A stretch of DNA of 64,000 nt, from NCBI GenBank assembly GCA_004554245.1, contig SFND01000005.1, forward strand, positions 88,879 through 152,878, written 5' to 3'. Below the pieces are notes generated by a model, which did no database searches, was not told where the DNA came from, and saw only the letters and a list, made by a program, of their open reading frames with translations. The position numbers were made by a program, and so were the translations under genes. The DNA is from Oribacterium sp. Lineage in GTDB: Bacteria; Bacillota_A; Clostridia; Lachnospirales; Lachnospiraceae. The first letter of the stretch is position 1. Each line of letters starts with the position of its first letter. This document shows positions 59,412 to 64,000 of this stretch, one piece after another.

Positions 59412-61526
59412 TCAGCCGTTTGCGGCTTCACTTGTTTTGATTCTGTCGAGGATCGCGAGGCGTTCCTCCTCTGTAAGGACATGCTTGCCTTCGGAGGTTT
59501 CACGCGGGCTATCCGCTGGGATTTCGACCACGCCTGGGATCGTGCCGTGTGGTTTATCAGCTTCTGTGGTTGACTCGGCAGCAGTGGAGGAGGCAGCGGT
59601 GCCGGCTTCTGTAGAAGTAGCGCTCTCGCGGGTGTTTCCGTCGCTGGTATGAGCAGCAGAGGAAGCTTCGGTGCTTGCCTTCGTTTCCTTCTTACTGTCA
59701 GTGGTCTTCGTAGTGTCGGCTTCCTGCGCTTTTTCAGTGGCAGTGGATTCACCAGCCGTCTTTGCTTCACCCGTAGCTCCACCGGTCTGCGAAGCACCTG
59801 TAGCTCCACTGACCTGTCCGGTCGCGCCCGGCTTCTGTGTGCTGCCTGTACGTGCCGGCTTCTTCGCAGCCTTCGTGGTTTCCGGCGCGGTTTCCGCGGT
59901 GGTTTCAGCGATCCTTCCATCCTCGTCGAGTGGGAGACGCTTACCATTTTCGTCGGTCGGGCCGACGTAAGCGACGGTCTTGAAGTCATCGAGTGCAGCC
60001 GGGAGCTCGAGGTCACCGCCGAAGAGGATGCCCTGAAGGCCCGCGGCCTGCTCCTTCGTACCGAAGCTGATGATGAGATTACCATCACGGTCGGCGGAGA
60101 AGTGGTCGTTCACCGGCACCACCGAGCGGGTAGAAGAGCTGTACGGATTGTTCGCTGTGATGCGACCGAACGGCTTCGTGCCGTCACCGGTCGCGATGTA
60201 GAGATCGTTGTCACCGGAAGCCAGCATGTAATCGACACCGACGATGCCACGGAAGAAGTCGCCGGCCACATGCTCGCTGTGACGCACGATGCCATCATCC
60301 GCGCTGTTATCCGCCAGCCGCATCTGATTCTTCCCAAGTGCATAGGTGTAATCGTTCAGGCGGTTCAGCCCCGCGACCGGGATATAGTGGAACTCATCGA
60401 GGGCTTCCACCGCCGGATCCAGCAGCGGCACCTCGTCCGCAGTATAGCCCTGCGCGTTCGCGACCTTCTGATCGATGAACTTCTGCAGCGTATCGGCGAG
60501 GAAGCCCTGGCCAGCGTCGTTCAGGTACAGGCCCTCGACGGTGTATTTCTGTATCGCTGCCTGGGCCGCCTTTACCTGTCCATCTGCATCGTCAGCCTCT
60601 TCCGTAGCCGAAGCCACGGCCCCATCGGCCCCAGAGCCAGCGGCCATCGCGACGGCCTTCTGTGCAATCTCCGACGTCGTGGCGCCTTTTCCCGCGCCCT
60701 CCGGGTCCAGCATCTCCATGCCGACGTTCACGACATCCGCGTGGTACTGCTTTGAAATCGTGCGGAGCGTCTCCGTGTTCTCATCCGCGAAGCCGAGCTC
60801 CGGGCTCGTCAGGGCCTGGCTGGAGAGGAGAGAAATCACCGAGCACTGCCGGTACTTCTCGCGCAGCCCGCGGAGCACCGCCTCATACCAGGTCGGAAAC
60901 TGCGACGGATCATCCGTCATCCCGAGGCTCACGATCGCGAGATCGTACTCATCCTTCCGAAACGCGTGGGACATCGTGTTGTTCCAGCCCTCCGCCGAGA
61001 TCGTCCCGTCCTTCGCCACCTCCGCGCGGCCGTCCCCGACCATCTCCGCGAGCATCGCCGTCGCCGCGCCATCCGGCTGCTGACGAAGCGCCGCCCATGC
61101 CCCGAAGCCGCCATTCTGCTCAGACAGCGAAACATTCGTCAGCTCCACGGTCACACCGTACTTCATCGCCAGCGACGCCTTCAGCCGCTGTGCCCAAGAA
61201 CGCGCCGCCTGCGACGCACCCATCCCGGCACCATAGCCATCACCGACCACCAGCACACGCACCGGCAGCTGGTCCTGCAACCGCTGGTAGAAACTGTCGT
61301 TCAGCTGCCGCTCGAGTGAAAGCCGCTGCTGATCGGAGAGCCGTTGCTGCGTCGCCTGATCGAACACCTTCTTATTTTCCGCGCGCGCCCACTCCTGGTA
61401 CGCCGCCTGCGTCTGCCGGTCATGGTAGAGCACGACCCCCGTCGCACCCACGATCAGCACCGCCAGCACGACCCCGCCGGCCTTCAGCAGCCCCGGATTC
61501 ACCGAACCACGCTTATCACTTCTCAT
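59412..61526 (-). CDS. Membrane-anchored SGNH-fold protein lacking the catalytic triad
   Basis: Exported protein of 704 residues with one N-terminal membrane helix (about 17-36, GGVVLAVLIVGATGVVLYH). The central domain (about 85-350) follows the SGNH/GDSL hydrolase layout, but the residues differ. Block I reads VVGDGYGAGMGAS (Gly for the nucleophile Ser). Block III reads LGMTDD for GxND. The last block reads VEGLYLNDAGQGFLAD where DxxH is expected. A second domain of unknown type (about 385-540) follows. The last ~160 residues are Thr/Ala/Glu/Lys-rich, probably a wall-spanning or linker tail. ATG 61526 follows GGGGAGGTTTGGTTGTG. It is divergent from an LCP gene, suggesting a wall-polymer role. 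Confidence 0.75.
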   Translation of the reverse strand: MRSDKRGSVNPGLLKAGGVVLAVLIVGATGVVLYHDRQTQAAYQEWARAENKKVFDQATQQRLSDQQRLSLERQLNDSFYQRLQDQLPVRVLVVGDGYGAGMGASQAARSWAQRLKASLAMKYGVTVELTNVSLSEQNGGFGAWAALRQQPDGAATAMLAEMVGDGRAEVAKDGTISAEGWNNTMSHAFRKDEYDLAIVSLGMTDDPSQFPTWYEAVLRGLREKYRQCSVISLLSSQALTSPELGFADENTETLRTISKQYHADVVNVGMEMLDPEGAGKGATTSEIAQKAVAMAAGSGADGAVASATEEADDADGQVKAAQAAIQKYTVEGLYLNDAGQGFLADTLQKFIDQKVANAQGYTADEVPLLDPAVEALDEFHYIPVAGLNRLNDYTYALGKNQMRLADNSADDGIVRHSEHVAGDFFRGIVGVDYMLASGDNDLYIATGDGTKPFGRITANNPYSSSTRSVVPVNDHFSADRDGNLIISFGTKEQAAGLQGILFGGDLELPAALDDFKTVAYVGPTDENGKRLPLDEDGRIAETTAETAPETTKAAKKPARTGSTQKPGATGQVSGATGASQTGGATGEAKTAGESTATEKAQEADTTKTTDSKKETKASTEASSAAHTSDGNTRESATSTEAGTAASSTAAESTTEADKPHGTIPGVVEIPADSPRETSEGKHVLTEEERLAILDRIKTSEAANG

Positions 61527-61795
61527 CACAACCAAACCTCCCCATATCAGGCCAATGCATCCGTCGCCGACATCGTCGTCTTCCAATCATGTACCGTCCC
61601 CGGAAAAATCCACGAAGCGGTCATACCTGTACCCGTTTTCTATCCCTCATTCTAGCGCAGTCGTTCAGTGATTGAAACCATAATTTATGTGGCATTTTGT
61701 GCCCACTGCAGTATACTATAAAGTCGAGGTCCGTCCGCACGGCCTCGCCACACGTCATCCCGCTGCCACGCGCAGCTCAGCATAGGAGAGAGCAT

Positions 61796-63088
61796 ATGAA
61801 AAACGAAAACCACTCGAAGGAACAGCTTCGCCACCAGCGCCGCCGCCCGATGCGTATCTTCGTCGGCGCGATCCTCTGCATCGCCGCCGTCGGCAGCGCC
61901 TGGACGATCAGCCAGTACCGCGCGCGTAAAGCCACAGAGGCGGCCAATGCAGACAACCCGGTCTACGGGACCGAGGACACAGCTGCACTGGCGAACCAGC
62001 AGCTCGCAGATGCCGGCATGACCGAGGACGCCGACGGCAAGCTCGGCCTCGAGGGCGTCACCCTCGACACCGACTACCTCGCGCAGATGCTCGAATCCGC
62101 AGCGGCAGAGCAGCAGGCGAACCAGTCGAAGCTCGTCGAGATCAACTGCACGAAGAACGCCGACGGCACCCTCAGCTACACCGTGAACGGCGACACCACC
62201 GCACGCCCGCACCTCTTCAACCTCGACGAGTTCAGCTACAACGGCGTACATTATAAAAGGAACAGTGCCGTCAAAGCCTGGCTCATCCTCGGCGTCGATA
62301 ATAAGGGCTCGCTCCAGTACGACCGTGACATCTCGGAGATCGGACTCTCTGACGGTATCTTCCTCGTCGCAGAGAATACCGCGAACAACAGCGTCCACAT
62401 CATCCAGGTACCGCGTGACACCATGACCGAGGTCACCGTCACCGACGAGAACTCGAACCCGATCGGCACCGAGATCAACCACCTCACCCGCGCATGGATG
62501 TACGGTGATAACCACGCGAAGTCCGGTGACTACGCGATGAAGGCCGTGTCCGGCGTCTTCGGCGGCCTCCCGATCGACGGCTACATGGCCGGCTCCATCG
62601 ACATCATCAACGAACTGAACGACTACGTCGGCGGCGTCGAGGTCACCATCGAGGGCGACGACCTCGTGAAGGCAGATCCGACCTTCGTGAACGGAAAAAC
62701 CGTCAAGCTCGAAGGCGACATGGCCGAGCGCTTCGTCCGTTACCGTGACAAATCCGTCGACTTCAGTGCCATGACCCGTATGGACCGCCAGCGCCAGTAC
62801 GCCATCGCCTTCGAACACGCCATTGTCGCGAAGCAGAAGAAGGAAAGCAATGCCATCGCCGGTATGTTCGACCTCATCGAGGACAACATCGAAACCAATA
62901 TGGACCGCACCAGCTACCTGAAGATCGCGATGGACGTCGCCCTGAAGGATAAGCCACTCTCCGAAAGCGACTTCTCAAGCTTCGCCGGTGAGAATAAAGT
63001 CAATACTGTCGAAAATCTCGACGAGTTCTGGCCGGACTACGCCGACGTCGACCAGCTCACCCTCGACCAGTTCTTCCGGAAGGTGTGA
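61796..63088 (+). CDS. LytR-CpsA-Psr (LCP) family protein
   Basis: LCP phosphotransferase that attaches polymers such as teichoic acids or capsule to peptidoglycan, 430 residues. ATG 61796 follows TAGGAGAGAGCAT. A basic N-terminus precedes one membrane helix (about 18-36, RIFVGAILCIAAVGSAWTI). The extracytoplasmic LCP domain (about 150-390) has ILGVDNKG, VPRDTMTEV, INHLTRAWMYG and FVRYRDKSVDFSAMTRMDRQ, including the conserved Arg and Asp residues. A GCCAATGC octamer falls in the linker after the membrane helix. It is divergent from the SGNH-fold gene and close to CapA genes, a cell-envelope neighbourhood. Confidence 0.92.
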   Translation: MKNENHSKEQLRHQRRRPMRIFVGAILCIAAVGSAWTISQYRARKATEAANADNPVYGTEDTAALANQQLADAGMTEDADGKLGLEGVTLDTDYLAQMLESAAAEQQANQSKLVEINCTKNADGTLSYTVNGDTTARPHLFNLDEFSYNGVHYKRNSAVKAWLILGVDNKGSLQYDRDISEIGLSDGIFLVAENTANNSVHIIQVPRDTMTEVTVTDENSNPIGTEINHLTRAWMYGDNHAKSGDYAMKAVSGVFGGLPIDGYMAGSIDIINELNDYVGGVEVTIEGDDLVKADPTFVNGKTVKLEGDMAERFVRYRDKSVDFSAMTRMDRQRQYAIAFEHAIVAKQKKESNAIAGMFDLIEDNIETNMDRTSYLKIAMDVALKDKPLSESDFSSFAGENKVNTVENLDEFWPDYADVDQLTLDQFFRKV

Positions 63089-63100
63089 GTGTTTAGACGA

Positions 63101-63195
63101 ATATACGGTGTAAGGGGTATACGACTATACGGTGTAAGGTTTTAACGGCTTATAAGTAAGGCTTTACGGCTTATAATAAGGATTTAACGGCGAAT
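63101..63195. repeat. Short tandem repeats after the LCP gene
   Basis: TATACGGTGTAAGG occurs twice (63,105 and 63,130), followed by three GG(A/C)TTTA(A)CGGC-type units (about 63,140-63,192), all direct. Confidence 0.65.
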
Positions 63196-63201
63196 ATGTG
63201 T

Positions 63202-63230
63202 TTGACACATAAATGGCCGAATGGTATTAT
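63202..63230 (+). promoter_or_regulatory. Promoter of the antisense (antitoxin) RNA
   Basis: TTGACA (63202-63207) and TATTAT (63225-63230) are exactly 17 bp apart. The only thing downstream before a terminator is the small RNA region. Confidence 0.8.
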
Positions 63231-63236
63231 ATTTAT

Positions 63237-63324
63237 AGAAGTGCTACCGATAGACGGTTGGCCCTCGATTTAACGATTTACAAAAGTAACCGCCAAGTTT
63301 CGAGGCTAGGGCGGTTATTTTTGT
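63237..63324 (+). ncRNA. Candidate antitoxin RNA of a type I toxin-antitoxin locus
   Basis: Predicted ~88-nt transcript from a consensus promoter to the terminator at 63,286-63,323. No ribosome binding site or reading frame lies in it. It overlaps the 3' end of the convergent toxin transcript through the shared terminator. Its 5' part (AGTGCTACC...CGGTTGGCCCTC) closely resembles the toxin RNA's own 5' part. Ends are inferred, not measured. Confidence 0.65.
63286..63323. terminator. Bidirectional terminator shared by toxin and antitoxin RNAs
   Basis: GTAACCGCC (63286-63294) pairs with GGCGGTTAT (63310-63318). TTTTTG follows on the plus strand, and on the minus strand the arm runs into ACTTTTG. 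Confidence 0.85.
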
Positions 63325-63326
63325 GC

Positions 63327-63419
63327 TCATTTATTGCTCTGAGAACCAATGGTATACCCAAGAGCAAAACAAGTAATACATAAGCTGATAATGGATATAA
63401 ATAGTTCCGTCGTCAACAT
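63327..63419 (-). CDS. 30-residue hydrophobic toxin-like peptide (type I, holin-like)
   Basis: Encodes MLTTELFISIISLCITCFAL followed by GYTIGSQSNK: one membrane helix with a short polar tail. This resembles the small holin-like or Fst/TxpA-type toxins of Firmicutes. GAAAGGGGGA lies nine bases before the ATG, a very strong ribosome binding site. The mRNA leader (~110 nt) contains CATGAAC near its 5' end, which is complementary to GTTCATG at the start codon. Early folding could therefore hide the start, a known trait of type I toxins. Its promoter carries an SOS-like box and its 3' end overlaps a convergent small RNA. Confidence 0.72.
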   Translation of the reverse strand: MLTTELFISIISLCITCFALGYTIGSQSNK

Positions 63420-63531
63420 GAACACAATCCCCCTTTCATAAGATTTCTGCAAGCAGATTTCTATGTGATCAGAGGTCACAGTCCTCTGTTAGAAGGACCA
63501 ACCGCCTACCGTTCATGGTAGCACTAAACAT

Positions 63532-63560
63532 ATTATAGCAAACATCTGTTCATGTATCAA
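63532..63560 (-). promoter_or_regulatory. Toxin promoter
   Basis: On the minus strand TTGATA (63560-63555) and TATAAT (63537-63532) are exactly 17 bp apart, also with TGC before the -10 (extended element). Confidence 0.8.
63540..63551. promoter_or_regulatory. SOS (LexA) box inside the toxin promoter
   Basis: AAACATCTGTTC lies wholly in the -35/-10 spacer and is identical to the box between dinB and the CapA-like gene at 46,338. Binding there would block RNA polymerase. Confidence 0.68.
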
Positions 63561-63757
63561 TAAGAAAAAACAAATGTTTCTAAATAAAGGGCGAAGATGA
63601 CAGAGATGACCGAAAGAAGAAAGATGGTCAGGTGAGTGGCTGAATGGGTGACTGGTGGAGATTGTCTTCCCCTGCCGCCCACCCTATTAAAGCAGTGGCA
63701 GCGGAAGATCAGTGGGCCCACCCATGCGGCAGGGCCCGCTCATCGAATGAAGAACCC

Positions 63758-64000
63758 GTTACTGTTCACTCGTCAACTGGATTTAGGCAGGACCCGAAGG
63801 GGAGGCAGCAGAGGCACAGTATTCCGTTGCCCCCTTCGCCGCCTCTGGCCAACGTTACTATCCAATATGGTTTGATGATAAAAATACTGGATATGTTTTT
63901 TGACTGGAAGCATGACAGGTGGCTGCAAACTATCCACTCTTAGGCGATTTCAAAAATACTGGATACGAAAAGCCTTATTTCCTAAGAGGAATCCGGGCTC
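63758..64000. repeat. Right arm of a long inverted repeat (continues past the window)
   Basis: The reverse complement of 63,758-64,000 aligns with 55,623-55,867. About 165 bp nearest the window end differ at only a few positions. The hairpin section toward 63,790-63,845 is more diverged but keeps the GGGG...CCCC arms. Between 63,581 and 63,757 I see no gene. Confidence 0.85.

Noticed and set aside
63237..63540. Classic Fst-type complementary repeats between the two RNAs
   Set aside because: The shared 5' sequences are inverted in the DNA, so the two RNAs are similar at their 5' ends and not complementary there. Complementarity is limited to the overlapping 3' terminator region, so the system is described only as type I-like.
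63597..63635. Twelve-codon frame MTEMTERRKMVR after AAAGGGCGAAG
   Set aside because: Too short, with no context or similarity to support it as a gene.

Overview
The window looks like a chromosomal segment of a moderately GC-rich member of the Clostridia, most likely Lachnospiraceae-like. The evidence is the content: a primary sigma factor, HPr with His15 and Ser46, ZapA followed by a U32 protein, heterodimeric ABC exporters of the LmrCD/BmrCD kind, YitT, YfcC and DUF819 membrane proteins, Firmicutes-type ribosome binding sites and GAAC-N4-GTTC-like SOS boxes. No species can be named from the sequence alone.

Layout. 1-3.9 kb: end of an unrecognised membrane protein, rpoD, a broken queH, an HPr gene and a leftward mrp. 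4.3-7.5 kb: a LysR regulator divergent from leuCD, with a perfect Fur-type 7-1-7 box between them. 7.6-11.1 kb: a YprB-like exonuclease (leftward), then ruvAB. 11.3-15.1 kb: a YfcC transporter with an M20 hydrolase, and a YitT protein. 15.2-23.2 kb: zapA and a U32/DUF3656 (RlhA-like) gene split by a 2,034-bp IS607-family element carrying tnpA and tnpB, then a SEDS glycosyltransferase and its penicillin-binding protein. 23.3-36.1 kb: two heterodimeric ABC exporter pairs, separated by a PAP2 phosphatase, a cytidylate-kinase-like protein and an HPt plus REC/HD-GYP/GGDEF signalling pair. 36.3-44.5 kb: a PfkB kinase (leftward), two amidohydrolases and a complete PotBADC-like importer. 44.5-50.9 kb: an SOS-controlled Y-family polymerase divergent from a CapA-like protein, a second YitT protein, tRNA-Thr(CGT), a secreted NlpC/P60 hydrolase and small proteins. 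51.1-55 kb: a solitary citF and a Na/Pi-cotransporter-PhoU protein. 55-64 kb: a repeat-rich zone, hicAB, DUF819 and CapA proteins, a secreted SGNH-fold protein with no catalytic triad, an LCP protein and a small type I toxin-antitoxin-like locus.

Functional themes are envelope assembly (SEDS/PBP, LCP, CapA, NlpC/P60, SGNH), peptide or amide scavenging (YfcC+M20; two amidohydrolases+PotBADC), drug or peptide export, and stress response (two SOS loci).

The most notable observations are these. (1) A 30-residue membrane toxin gene at 63.4 kb is driven by a consensus promoter with an SOS box in its spacer and faces a convergent ~88-nt RNA that shares its terminator. (2) The IS607 insertion can be undone on paper exactly at a shared GAGA to restore an 812-codon gene. 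(3) The octamer GCCAATGC/GCATTGGC occurs 19 times by hand count, often inside low-complexity inserts in otherwise conserved proteins. (4) Several families of palindromic dispersed repeats are present, including a GGGGTC(A/T)GACCCC doublet whose spacer occurs in both orientations, and a long inverted repeat bracketing 55.9-63.8 kb.
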